Source of the DNA: Tabrizicola sp.
Lineage (GTDB): Bacteria > Pseudomonadota > Alphaproteobacteria > Rhodobacterales > Rhodobacteraceae
Reading direction: 5' to 3'
Length of the DNA stretch: 64,000 bases
NCBI RefSeq assembly: GCF_022842145.1
Contig: NZ_JALHQD010000004.1
Location: 186,001-250,000, forward strand
Position 1 is the stretch's first letter. The number at the start of each line of letters is the position of its first letter. The notes under the pieces were generated by a model. It made no database searches. It saw only the letters and a list, made by a program, of their open reading frames with translations, and had not been told where the DNA came from. Shown piece after piece: positions 26,864 through 35,129 of the stretch. A program made the translations under genes and the position numbers.

Positions 26864-27690
26864 CGCTGGCCAAGCGCCACCAGGCGTTCCACGACCTGCA
26901 CCAGTCCGGCTGCTTCGTCATCCCGAACCCCTGGGACCGGGGCAGCGCAAGGATGATGGCGGCGCTCGGCGCCAAGGCGCTCGCCACCAGTTCTGCGGCC
27001 CACGCTTTCACCCTGGGCCGCCCCGACCTTGGCGGTGTGACCCGGGACGAGGCCCTTGCCCACGCCGAGGACCTGATTGCCGCGACCGATCTTCCGGTAT
27101 CGGGCGACTTCGAGAACGGGTTCGGCGACACGGCTGAAGACGTGGCCGAGACGGTCCGACTTGCTGCCGAGATCGGCCTTTCCGGCATCAGCGTCGAAGA
27201 CACCACAATGGTCCCCGGCAATGCGCCCTACGGCTTCGATCTTGCGGTGGAACGCATCCGTGCGGGTGCTGCGGCGGCCCGTGCGCTGAACCGCCCCTTC
27301 ATCTTCTGCGCCCGCGCCGATGGTGTCATGCATGGCACCTATGATCTGACGGAAGCCATCCGCCGCCTGCAAGCTTTCGAGACGGCGGGCGCGGACCTGC
27401 TTTACTGTCCCGTGCCACCCGGAAAAGCCGAACTGGCCCGGATCCTTGGATCGGTCTCCAAGCCGGTGAACGCCCTGGCAGCAGGGCCGCTGAAGACCAT
27501 GACCGTTGCGGAACTGGCGACAATGGGGGTGCGCCGCATCTCCACCGGCAGCCAGATCGCGCGCCTGACCCACGCCGCCATTCGCGACGCCACCACGGCC
27601 ATGCTTGCCGACGGCTCCTTCGCCCCGCTGGCCCACACCGCCAGCGGCGACGAGATCGATGCACTCCTCCTCAAGGGATCAGCCCAATGA
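26860..27690 (+). CDS. isocitrate lyase/PEP mutase superfamily protein
   Basis: 276 residues, the single-domain ICL/PEP-mutase fold (PF13714). N-terminal HDLHQSGCFVIPNPWDRGSARMM, then GDFENGFGDTAEDVAETV (metal/substrate loop) and SVEDTT. The K-K-C-G-H catalytic motif of true isocitrate lyase is absent, which places it with carboxyphosphonoenolpyruvate or 2,3-dimethylmalate lyase-like C-C bond enzymes. It overlaps both neighbours (ATGA, 26860 and 27687), so it is fully inside the methylated-amine operon. What C-C bond it acts on is unknown. Confidence 0.8.
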   Translation: MTLAKRHQAFHDLHQSGCFVIPNPWDRGSARMMAALGAKALATSSAAHAFTLGRPDLGGVTRDEALAHAEDLIAATDLPVSGDFENGFGDTAEDVAETVRLAAEIGLSGISVEDTTMVPGNAPYGFDLAVERIRAGAAAARALNRPFIFCARADGVMHGTYDLTEAIRRLQAFETAGADLLYCPVPPGKAELARILGSVSKPVNALAAGPLKTMTVAELATMGVRRISTGSQIARLTHAAIRDATTAMLADGSFAPLAHTASGDEIDALLLKGSAQ

Positions 27691-29249
27691 CCGACATGCC
27701 CGACATCGGCGAGACCTGCGAACCCGCCCGCAACCGCCGCTCCGGCGGCCGTACCGCCCGCGTCGCCCTGCGCTCCGCCCCGCTTGCCGACGACGTGAAG
27801 CCTGTCCGGCCGGGCCTGCCGGGCGGCCAGTACAAACCCCTGACCGAGGTCGGAGTCCAGCAGATCCACGCCGCGGCGCTGGACGCATTGGAGCAGATCG
27901 GCCTTTCGCAAGCCCCGCCCTCGGGCGTGAAGCTTCTGACCGAGGCGGGCGCGATCCTGGGCGATGACGGACGCATCCGCTTTCCCCGCGCGCTGGTCGA
28001 GGACATGCTGGCCATCGCCGCGCGCAACATAACGCTGCATGCCCGCGACCCGAAGTACGACCTGCACCTGAGCGGCACCAACGTGCATTACGGCACGGCA
28101 GGGGCGGCGGTGCACATCGTCGATCCGGTGACCCATGAATACCGGGAATCCACCGCGCAGGACCTGTATGATGCGGCTCGCCTGGTCGACAACCTGGACA
28201 ACATCCACTTCTACCAGCGCACGATGGTCTGCCGCGACGTCGTCGACAACAAGGAGATGGACCTCAACACCCTGTACGGCAGCCTTGCCGGGACGGTGAA
28301 GCACGTCGGCACCTCGATTTCCGACCCGTCGCACGTCGCCGATTGCTTCGACATGCTGCACATGGTTGCGGGCGGCGAGGAGAAGTGGCTGGAACGGCCC
28401 TTCGTCAGCAATTCCAATTGCTTCGTCGTGCCGCCCATGAAGTTTGCGGAAGAAAGCTGCATCACGATGGAAGATTGCATCCGCCGTGGAATGCCGATGC
28501 TGCTTTTGTCCGCAGGGCAGGCTGGGGCGACCTCACCGGCGCCGATCGCGCTGACCATCGTGCAGGCTGTCGCCGAATGCCTGGCGGGCGTCGTCTACGT
28601 CAACGCGATCAAACCCGGTGCGCCCGCGATCTTCGGAACCTGGCCTTTTGTTTCCGATCTGAGAACGGGTGCGATGTCCGGAGGTAGCGCGGAACAGGCC
28701 CTTCTGACCGCCGGTTGCGCCCAGATGCACCGCTTCTACGACCTGCCGGGCGGGGCGGCCTCGGGCATCTCCGACTCCAAACTTCCCGACATGCAGGCCG
28801 GTTGGGAGCAGGGGATCACCAACGCCCTTGCCGGTCTTGCGGGCCTGAACATGTGCTACGAGGCGGTCGGGATGCACGCCTCGCTTCTGGGGTTCTGCCT
28901 GGAATCCCTTGTGCTGGGGGATGACCTGCTGGGCCAGACGATGCGGCTGGTCCGCGGGATTGATGTCACGCCCGATTCCACCAGCATCCAGGCGATGAAG
29001 GAGGTCTGCCTTGGCGGGCCGGGTCATTACCTTGGCTCGGACCAGACGCTGAAACTGATGCAGACCGAATACATCTACCCCAACGTCGGCAACCGCATGT
29101 CGCCCAAGGAATGGAACGAGGCCGGGAAGCCTTTGCTTCTGGATACCGCCATCGCCCGGAAGAACATGATCCTTGCGAAGGCCGGGTGTCGGGTTGACGC
29201 GGAAATCGACGCAGCGATCCGCAAGCGGTACAACATCTACTTCAACTGA
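27687..29249 (+). CDS. MttB-family (trimethylamine/betaine:corrinoid) methyltransferase, non-pyrrolysine
   Basis: 520 residues, TIM-barrel MttB superfamily. Recognisable parts are GLPGGQYKPLTEVGVQQIHAAALDALEQIG, LHARDPKYDLHLSGTNVHYGTAGAAVHIVD, GTSISDPSHVADCFDMLHM, and LSAGQAGATSPAPIALT. There is no internal TAG, so unlike MttB of methanogens it does not carry pyrrolysine; relatives without it (MtgB, MtpB, MtcB) demethylate glycine betaine, proline betaine or carnitine onto a corrinoid protein. No corrinoid protein or reactivase is nearby. It sits between GcvT flavoproteins and a dehydrogenase, an unusual partnership for this family. Confidence 0.82.
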   Translation: MTDMPDIGETCEPARNRRSGGRTARVALRSAPLADDVKPVRPGLPGGQYKPLTEVGVQQIHAAALDALEQIGLSQAPPSGVKLLTEAGAILGDDGRIRFPRALVEDMLAIAARNITLHARDPKYDLHLSGTNVHYGTAGAAVHIVDPVTHEYRESTAQDLYDAARLVDNLDNIHFYQRTMVCRDVVDNKEMDLNTLYGSLAGTVKHVGTSISDPSHVADCFDMLHMVAGGEEKWLERPFVSNSNCFVVPPMKFAEESCITMEDCIRRGMPMLLLSAGQAGATSPAPIALTIVQAVAECLAGVVYVNAIKPGAPAIFGTWPFVSDLRTGAMSGGSAEQALLTAGCAQMHRFYDLPGGAASGISDSKLPDMQAGWEQGITNALAGLAGLNMCYEAVGMHASLLGFCLESLVLGDDLLGQTMRLVRGIDVTPDSTSIQAMKEVCLGGPGHYLGSDQTLKLMQTEYIYPNVGNRMSPKEWNEAGKPLLLDTAIARKNMILAKAGCRVDAEIDAAIRKRYNIYFN

Positions 29250-29279
29250 TCCCGCCAAAGTACGGGAAAGAGGGACAAA

Positions 29280-30179
29280 ATGCACTACGGGTACATCGGC
29301 CTTGGCAACCTTGGTGCGGCCTGTGCGGGCTGTCTGGTGAAGGACGGCTTCAAGGTCACGGTCTTCGATCTGAACCGCAACCTCGCCGAACCTCTGGTTG
29401 CCCAAGGTGCGGTCTTGGCCACCAGCGCCGAAGACCTGGCGGCGTCGGTGGATCATGTCATCACCTGCCTGCCATCCCCTGCGGTGTCAGAGCGCGTGTT
29501 GCGGAACATCCTGCCGCACATGAAGCCGGCTGCGTCCTGGGTGGAAATGTCGACCCTTGGCCGCGACGAAGTGCTGAAACTGGCCGCCGTGGCAGAAGCA
29601 GGAGGCGTCCAGATGATGGAACTGCCCGTCACGGGTGGCGTGCATCTGGCCTACCAGGGCAAGATCACCATGCTGGCGGGCGGGGACCGCAACCTTTACG
29701 ACCTGCACTACAAGGCGATGCAGGCGATGGGCGACCGGATCTTCCACATGGGTCCCTTGGGGTCGTCCTCGATCATCAAGGTCATCACCAACATGCTGGC
29801 CTTCATCCACCTGAAGGCGACCTCCGAGGCGCTGATGCTTGCCAAGCGCGGCGGGCTGGACCTGGGGCAGGCATGGCACGCGATTGCAGCCAGTTCTGGA
29901 AACAGTTTCGTGCATGAAACCGAAGGCGCGCTTATCCTGAACGGGTCCTATGACATCGCCTTCAACATCGACCTCGCGCTGAAGGACCTGGGGTTCGCAT
30001 TGGGGTTCGGCAAGGAGTTCGGGGTGCCGCTGGACCTCGCATCGATGACCAACCAGACCTACATCGCGGCCAAGGCGGCCTATGGTGGCGAGGCGCAGTC
30101 CCCGATGATTGCGAAGCTGCTGGAGGATCTGCTTGGCACCGACCTGCGGGCCGACGGCTTCCCGGCGCGGCTGGAATGA
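29280..30179 (+). CDS. NAD(P)-dependent beta-hydroxyacid dehydrogenase family protein
   Basis: 299 residues, 3-hydroxyisobutyrate dehydrogenase/GarR-type. N-terminal Rossmann YGYIGLGNLGAACAGCLVKDGF, substrate loop ELPVTGGVHLAYQGKITMLAGG, and catalytic Lys in SSIIKVITNMLAF (the family has G-x3-K). It would oxidise a beta-hydroxyacid or reduce a semialdehyde. It starts 30 bp after the MttB-like gene and is the last member of the plus-strand operon. A likely job is handling a carbon skeleton released from the amine substrate (inferred). Confidence 0.82.
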   Translation: MHYGYIGLGNLGAACAGCLVKDGFKVTVFDLNRNLAEPLVAQGAVLATSAEDLAASVDHVITCLPSPAVSERVLRNILPHMKPAASWVEMSTLGRDEVLKLAAVAEAGGVQMMELPVTGGVHLAYQGKITMLAGGDRNLYDLHYKAMQAMGDRIFHMGPLGSSSIIKVITNMLAFIHLKATSEALMLAKRGGLDLGQAWHAIAASSGNSFVHETEGALILNGSYDIAFNIDLALKDLGFALGFGKEFGVPLDLASMTNQTYIAAKAAYGGEAQSPMIAKLLEDLLGTDLRADGFPARLE

Positions 30180-30290
30180 TGGCTTGAGGGGGCGTCGGCA
30201 ACCCGTTAAGTTTCGGTAAACGCCCGCAGCCAAGCTATTGATTTTACAGCGGGTCAGCTTTTGTCCACCGTGGACAGCCGAGGAGCCGCC

Positions 30291-31397
30291 ATGACCGCCG
30301 AGACCGACGCCCGCATCGCCCGCCTGCTGCATCACCGGAAGGCGGGCCTTGCCCTGGGCGAGCCCGTCGTGCCGCCGATCTCGGTCGCCACCACCTTCCA
30401 CCTGCCGCAAGCCCAGGGGGCCGCCCATTACTACGGCCGCTCCGGCCAGCCAACCTGGGACGCCGTCGAGGCACAGCTGGCGATCCTGGAGGCCGCAGAG
30501 GTCGTGTCCTTCCCCTCCGGGATGGCCGCGATCACCGCCGCCCTTATCTGCTGCCTGAAGGCGGGGGCGAAGGTGATGCTTCCGTCGGACGGCTACTACG
30601 TGACCCGCCTCCTTGGCCGGGATCTTTTACAGGTCTACGGAGTCGAGGTCGTGCAGGTCCCGACGCTGGAGATGGAAACAGCGGACTTCACCGGCTTTCA
30701 GGTGATCTATATCGAGACCCCGTCGAACCCCGGCTTAGACACCGTCGATATCGCCGCGCTGGCCCGGAAGGCCCACGCCGCGGGGGCGCTTCTGATCGCC
30801 GACAACACGACGATGACGCCGCTCCTCCAGCGGCCGCTGGACCTTGGCGCGGATCTTGTCGTGGCGGCGGACACCAAGGCCCCGGCGGGCCACTCCGACG
30901 CGCTTTTCGGCCATGTGGCGGGGCGCGACGCGAACCTGATGGCGCGCGTGCGGGAATGGCGGCGGCAGTCCGGGTCGGTACCGGGACCGTTCGAGGCCTA
31001 TCTTGTCCACCGGGGTCTGGAGACGCTGGAGGTCCGCCTGACCCGCATGTGTGCCTCGGCCGCCGTGATCGCCGAAAGGCTGGCGGCGCATCCGAAGGTT
31101 CAGGGGGTACGCTACCCCGGGTTGCCGGGTGATGCCTCGCATGGGGCAGTCGGGGCGCAGATGGCCAACGGCGGCTTCCTCATCGGGTTCGAATTGGCCG
31201 GAGAGACGGCGGCGGAGGGCTTCCTGGCCCGCTGCCCGCTGATCGAACAGGCCACCAGTTTCGGCGGGGTCCACACCGCTGCCGAACGCCGGGCGCGGTG
31301 GGGAGATGCGGTGGCCGAGGGGTTCATCCGGCTGTCCATCGGCGTGGAGCCGGTGGAGGTGTTGTGGGCCGCGATCGATGCGGCACTGGCGGGGTAG
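30291..31397 (+). CDS. Cys/Met metabolism PLP enzyme (cystathionine gamma-lyase family)
   Basis: 368 residues. YYGRSGQPTWDAVEAQL (cofactor-phosphate and substrate region), SGMAAITAALI, YIETPSNPG, and DTKAPAGHSD carrying the PLP Lys (usually followed by Tyr/Phe; here Ala-Pro) match cystathionine lyase/synthase enzymes. The residue after Lys is atypical, so beta- or gamma-elimination specificity is unclear. ATG 30291 is preferred because AGGAG lies 5 bases upstream; a TTG at 30261 also begins the frame. Its stop is followed by the twin hairpins at 31402-31450. Confidence 0.75.
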   Translation: MTAETDARIARLLHHRKAGLALGEPVVPPISVATTFHLPQAQGAAHYYGRSGQPTWDAVEAQLAILEAAEVVSFPSGMAAITAALICCLKAGAKVMLPSDGYYVTRLLGRDLLQVYGVEVVQVPTLEMETADFTGFQVIYIETPSNPGLDTVDIAALARKAHAAGALLIADNTTMTPLLQRPLDLGADLVVAADTKAPAGHSDALFGHVAGRDANLMARVREWRRQSGSVPGPFEAYLVHRGLETLEVRLTRMCASAAVIAERLAAHPKVQGVRYPGLPGDASHGAVGAQMANGGFLIGFELAGETAAEGFLARCPLIEQATSFGGVHTAAERRARWGDAVAEGFIRLSIGVEPVEVLWAAIDAALAG

Positions 31398-31401
31398 GGA
31401 C

Positions 31402-31450
31402 CAAATTTCTTGAGGAAGAAATTTGTCAAATTCCTTGCTTAAGGAATTTG
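31402..31450. terminator. twin perfect hairpins between convergent genes
   Basis: Hairpin 1: CAAATTTCTT, loop GAGG, AAGAAATTTG (31402-31425). Hairpin 2: CAAATTCCTT, loop GCTT, AAGGAATTTG (31427-31450). Each has a perfect 10-bp stem; the two stems differ by a single base pair, and one base separates them. They sit between a plus-strand stop (31397) and a minus-strand stop (31461), the place for a bidirectional terminator. The A/T-rich flanks provide short T-runs on each strand. Confidence 0.75.
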
Positions 31451-31460
31451 GCTTCCGGCC

Positions 31461-32117
31461 TTACAGACTATCCAGAATCCGCGCAGCCTCGGCCTGGACA
31501 TCGGCCAGTTTCGTCCGGTCTTCGCCGGGGAAGAACCTGGCGCGGGTGGCGGTCGGCAGGGTTTGCGGCGCTGTAATGACCACGCGCGGCCCGTGCTTTG
31601 CAGTTTCGGCCTGCCAGCTGCGCGCCAGAGCCATTTGCGTGGCCTTGGTGGCCCCATAAGAGCCGAAGAACGGCTGACCGGCGCGGGGGTCGTCGAGGAA
31701 TAGGGCGGTCCCCTGGTGAGCCTTCAACAGCGGCTCGACCATCGGGATCAGCATCCCCGTCGCGCGGGCGTTGGTGGCGAGCGACTTTTCCCAGTCCTTC
31801 TGATCGATGTGACCGGCCGGGGCCAAGGGTGCCGCATGGATGGCGGCATGGACCCAGAGGCCGACCCCGCCCCAGCGGTCATGGAGCGACCGGCACAGGT
31901 GGCGCATCGCGTCGTCGTTGGTGACGTCCATCGGTGCCAGCGTCAGGCTTCCCGCGCCCGGCAGACCGGCGCGCTTGACGCGGTCGTCCAGTTCTTCAAG
32001 GCCGCCCACGGTGCGGGCGACGGCCACGACGTGCCAGCCGCGCAGGGCCAGCTGTTCGGCCAGAGCCGAGCCAAGGCCGCGGGAGGCTCCGGTGACGAGG
32101 GCGATCTTGTCGGTCAT
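31461..32117 (-). CDS. short-chain dehydrogenase/reductase
   Basis: 218 residues. N-terminal TGASRGLG cofactor loop, then the fold of a classical SDR. The catalytic region reads FFGSYGATKATQMALA, i.e. Tyr-x3-Lys (YGATK), but the conserved Ser is uncertain (TALFLDD). Substrate unknown. ATG at 32117 is preferred; ATGs further upstream translate the dispersed element. It is on the minus strand, downstream of the DUF1801 gene with 69 bp between them, and ends against the twin hairpins. Confidence 0.75.
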   Translation of the reverse strand: MTDKIALVTGASRGLGSALAEQLALRGWHVVAVARTVGGLEELDDRVKRAGLPGAGSLTLAPMDVTNDDAMRHLCRSLHDRWGGVGLWVHAAIHAAPLAPAGHIDQKDWEKSLATNARATGMLIPMVEPLLKAHQGTALFLDDPRAGQPFFGSYGATKATQMALARSWQAETAKHGPRVVITAPQTLPTATRARFFPGEDRTKLADVQAEAARILDSL

Positions 32118-32142
32118 GGTTGGTCCTTCTGGCAGGCGTCGG

Positions 32143-32176
32143 AGCCTCCGGCGGGGATATTTGTCCAAAGATGAAA
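32143..32176 (+). repeat. dispersed AAATATCC element, copy E
   Basis: GCCTCCGGCGGGGATATTTG followed by TCCAAAGATGAAA. It closely matches the reverse of copies A and F. It lies between the DUF1801 and SDR genes. Confidence 0.75.
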
Positions 32177-32186
32177 GGGCAAGGGG

Positions 32187-32555
32187 TCAGTGACGCCCGT
32201 AGCCTGCGGCAAGTTCTGCCTGACGCACGGCGATGATCTGATGAAGGAGCGCGTCGGGCAGGGGGCGCTCCGGGGTGAAGAGAACGCCGGATTTCGACGT
32301 CTTGAACGGCGTGCAGTCGATCAGCGGGATCACCGAACCGGAATGGGGGTAGAGGCCAAGGTGTTTCGAAAAGGCCGCGTAGCCCACGACCATCTTGCCC
32401 TTTGGCCCCGGCTGGCGGAGGCCGGGCATGGCGTAGGACATGGTTTCGAGGTGGTCGGGGAGGAGGGCCTTCAGCCGGGCACGGAGGGCGGTCAGGGCCT
32501 CACGCTGGCCTGGAGGGAGGGCGGCGATGAAGGCGTCTATTTCGACTGTCATCAT
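32187..32555 (-). CDS. DUF1801 family protein
   Basis: 122 residues. SYAMPGLRQPGPKGKMVVGYAAFSKHLGLYPHSGSVI is the DUF1801 (YdhG-like) core, a fold related to frataxin. Members were proposed to be iron chaperones, but this is unproven. Two consecutive ATGs (32555, 32552) make the start ambiguous by one residue. It is upstream of and on the same strand as the SDR. Confidence 0.78.
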   Translation of the reverse strand: MMTVEIDAFIAALPPGQREALTALRARLKALLPDHLETMSYAMPGLRQPGPKGKMVVGYAAFSKHLGLYPHSGSVIPLIDCTPFKTSKSGVLFTPERPLPDALLHQIIAVRQAELAAGYGRH

Positions 32556-32572
32556 GGCCGCCTTCAGGGTAC

Positions 32573-32860
32573 TTAGTTCGCTATTAACGCAACGATGAGC
32601 ATGATGCCAAAACTGGCAATAAATAGAACTTGGGTGCGAGCTATATCCTGAGGTCGCGGCCTATCGCCTTCACGGTAGACGAATTTGTCACGCCAGCTTT
32701 CATTTTCCCGCAATCTGCTTCTCGTTGCTGCTTGAATGACCCAGTCGAAAAAGAATGATGGTGCGGCTAGTCGCAAAAAGGGAGGACGACTGAACGGGCG
32801 CAATCCAACGCCAAAGACCGCCAAGACGAACGCAATAAAATGAACGCCGATGAGATTCAT
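32573..32860 (-). CDS. small membrane protein of unknown function
   Basis: 95 residues with a hydrophobic N-terminal segment (IGVHFIAFVLAVFGVGL, residues 4-20) and a C-terminal one (VLFIASFGIMLIVALIA, near 78-94), separated by a charged cytoplasmic or periplasmic loop with ENESWRDKFVYREGDRPRPQD. I do not recognise a family. Its base composition is noticeably richer in A/T than its neighbours, which may signal recent acquisition or weak selection. AAGGA 9 bases upstream supports the ATG at 32860. It is 17 bp ahead of the DUF1801 gene. Confidence 0.6.
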   Translation of the reverse strand: MNLIGVHFIAFVLAVFGVGLRPFSRPPFLRLAAPSFFFDWVIQAATRSRLRENESWRDKFVYREGDRPRPQDIARTQVLFIASFGIMLIVALIAN

Positions 32861-32907
32861 CCCCTTGATTCCTTTTTAGGGGCAAGGACCGGGTAGCTAC
32901 TGACCCG

Positions 32908-34371
32908 TCACTCCGCCGCCTTCATCTCGAAGCCTTCCTCGATCTTGTCCGATGGCGCGACCGGGTAGTCGCCCGAGAAGCAGGCGTCGCAGTATTGCGG
33001 GTTGGCCATGTCGCGGCCCATCACTTCGCCCGCCGCCCGATAAAGGCCGTCGAGGCTTACGAACTTCAGGCTATTGACGCCGATCCAGTCGCGCATCTCG
33101 TCCTCGGACATGGTGGCGGCCAGGAGTTTCGAGCGTTCGGGCGTGTCTACGCCGTAAAAGCAGGGCCAGGCGGTGGGCGGTGAGGCGATGCGGAAGTGGA
33201 CCTCTGCGGCGCCGGCTTCCAGGATCATGTCCTTGATCTTGCGGCTGGTGGTGCCGCGCACGACCGAGTCGTCGACCAGGATAACGCGTTTGCCCTTGAT
33301 CAGCGCGCGGTTGACGTTCAGCTTCAGCCGCACGCCCATGTTGCGGATGCTGTCGGTCGGTTCGATAAAGGTGCGGCCCATGTACTGGTTGCGGATGATC
33401 CCCATTGCATAGGGGATGCCGGATTGCTGGCTGTAGCCGATCGCGGCGGGGGTGCCGCTGTCGGGCACCGGGCAGACGAGGTCGGCATCGACCGGCGCTT
33501 CGATGGCGAGCTCCACGCCGATCTGGCGGCGCGTCTCATATACGGAACGGCCGCCGATGATGCTGTCGGGTCGGGAGAAATAGACGTTCTCGAAGATGCA
33601 GAAGCGCGATTTGGCGGGGGTGAAGGGGCGGGTGCTTTCCACCTTGTTGCCCTCGATCACCACCATCTCGCCCGGTTCGATCTCGCGCACGAAGTCGGCG
33701 CCGATGATGTCGAGGGCGCAGGTTTCCGAGGACAACGCCCAGCCGTGGTCACCGATCCGGCCCAGGACCAGAGGACGCACGCCCAGGGGGTCGCGGACGC
33801 CGATCAGTTTGGTGCGGGTCATGGCGACGACGCTGAAAGCGCCCTCGACCCTGCGCAGAGCATCCTTGATCCGCTCGGCCAGGGACTTCTGGATTGACCG
33901 CGCCATTAGGTGGATGATGCATTCGCTGTCCGACGAGGACTGGAAGATTGACCCGCGCTCGATCAGTTCACGGCGCAGGGCGGAGGCGTTCGTCAGATTT
34001 CCGTTGTGCGCGATGGCGCAGCCACCCATCGAAAACTCGCCAAAGAAGGGCTGCACGTCGCGGATCGCGGTGGCACCCTTGGACCCGGCGGTGGAATAGC
34101 GGACATGCCCGATCGCCAGCGACCCCGGCAGGGTGTCCATCACGTCCGCCTTGGTGAAGTTGTCGCGCACGTAACCGAAGCGGCGGGCCGAGTTGAAGCC
34201 GTGTTCGGGGTCGTAGCAGACGATCCCACCCGCCTCTTGCCCGCGGTGCTGCAGTGCGTGCAGGCCAAGCGCCACGAAGTTCGATGCATCGGCCACGCCG
34301 ACGACGCCGAAAATCCCGCACTCCTCCTTCAGCTTGTCGTCATCGAAGGGGTGCGAGCGGAAGGGAGCCAT
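32908..34371 (-). CDS. purF: amidophosphoribosyltransferase
   Basis: 487 residues. It makes 5-phosphoribosylamine from PRPP and glutamine, the first committed step of purine synthesis. The class-II glutaminase Cys is Cys18 (KEECGIFGVVG), so a 17-residue propeptide is removed on maturation. The C-terminal PRTase has the PRPP loop VILVDDSVVRGTTS and catalytic-loop residues RNQYMGRTFI. The final CDACFSG region fits Bacillus-type Fe-S-associated enzymes. It follows cvpA on the minus strand, the same pairing as cvpA-purF in E. coli. Confidence 0.96.
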   Translation of the reverse strand: MAPFRSHPFDDDKLKEECGIFGVVGVADASNFVALGLHALQHRGQEAGGIVCYDPEHGFNSARRFGYVRDNFTKADVMDTLPGSLAIGHVRYSTAGSKGATAIRDVQPFFGEFSMGGCAIAHNGNLTNASALRRELIERGSIFQSSSDSECIIHLMARSIQKSLAERIKDALRRVEGAFSVVAMTRTKLIGVRDPLGVRPLVLGRIGDHGWALSSETCALDIIGADFVREIEPGEMVVIEGNKVESTRPFTPAKSRFCIFENVYFSRPDSIIGGRSVYETRRQIGVELAIEAPVDADLVCPVPDSGTPAAIGYSQQSGIPYAMGIIRNQYMGRTFIEPTDSIRNMGVRLKLNVNRALIKGKRVILVDDSVVRGTTSRKIKDMILEAGAAEVHFRIASPPTAWPCFYGVDTPERSKLLAATMSEDEMRDWIGVNSLKFVSLDGLYRAAGEVMGRDMANPQYCDACFSGDYPVAPSDKIEEGFEMKAAE

Positions 34372-34403
34372 GCGTCCGAATCCTACCTTGGGCTTAGGCC
34401 CGC

Positions 34404-34436
34404 TGTTTAAGGCAGCGGGTCGGGGCTGTCACGCCC
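34404..34436. terminator. two hairpins between cvpA and purF
   Basis: CCCGCTG and CAGCGGG pair around 7 bases, followed immediately by CGGGGC and GCCCCG around 6 bases. They lie in the 82-bp space between the cvpA stop and the purF start. With no T-run, they may attenuate or stabilise the purF message rather than end transcription. Confidence 0.4.
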
Positions 34437-34453
34437 CGAAACGCCCCTGGGGA

Positions 34454-35095
34454 TCACGGATTGGTGGCAGGTGCGGCCGGTGCGGGTGCTTCGGTGGCGG
34501 GTGCTTCAGTTGCTGGTGCCGCCTCGATCGTCGGCGCGCCACCGGGTGCGCAGACATTGGTCAGGTCGTTGTAGCGGTCCACGATCCAGCCCGGTGCGTC
34601 CGAAGGGATGTTCTGGTCGATTTGGGCCTGGAAGTTGGCGAAGACAAGCGCCGTGCGCGAGTTGTCGATCATCGCGATTTCCTGTCCCGACAGGACGCGG
34701 TCGTAGACGATGAAGGCGATCGCGATCAACAGGATGCCGCGCGCCGCGCCGAACAGGAAGCCAAGCGCCTGGTCGATCCCGCCGAGGGCCGACCGCTGGA
34801 CGGCGCCAGAGAACAGTGGGGTGAAAAGCGCGGCGATGATCAGGCCCACGACGAAGACACCGGCGAAGGCGGCGACCACCGAAAGTTCGCAGCTGTCGGA
34901 CAGAAACTCGCCCACGACGGGCAGTTCCTTGACCAGCGGCTGGACGCCGGGGGCGAAGTAGTAGGCGGCGATGGCCGCCCCGATCCAGCCGATAATCGCC
35001 ATCAGCTCGCGAACCAGACCGCGCGAGAAGGCGAGAATGGCCGATATGATGATGATGAGCGCCGCACCACCGTCGACTGCGGTCAGGTTTTCCAT
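34454..35095 (-). CDS. cvpA: CvpA family membrane protein
   Basis: 213 residues with about four membrane segments (AALIIIISAILAFSRGLVREL; MAIIGWIGAAIAAYYFA; VAAFAGVFVVGLIIAALF; LGFLFGAARGILLIAIAF) and a Pro/Ala/Thr-rich periplasmic tail. CvpA proteins are needed for colicin V production in E. coli and support envelope homeostasis; the molecular role is unknown. The tail carries repeated APATEAPA units. It sits between radA and purF, the conserved order in many proteobacteria. Confidence 0.88.
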   Translation of the reverse strand: MENLTAVDGGAALIIIISAILAFSRGLVRELMAIIGWIGAAIAAYYFAPGVQPLVKELPVVGEFLSDSCELSVVAAFAGVFVVGLIIAALFTPLFSGAVQRSALGGIDQALGFLFGAARGILLIAIAFIVYDRVLSGQEIAMIDNSRTALVFANFQAQIDQNIPSDAPGWIVDRYNDLTNVCAPGGAPTIEAAPATEAPATEAPAPAAPATNP

Positions 35096-35129
35096 CGCTT
35101 ACGTCCCCGTTCCCATTCTTTGCAAGGGC

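Noticed and set aside
27687-29249. Pyrrolysine-containing trimethylamine methyltransferase
   Set aside because: There is no internal TAG in the frame and no pylTSBCD in the window.
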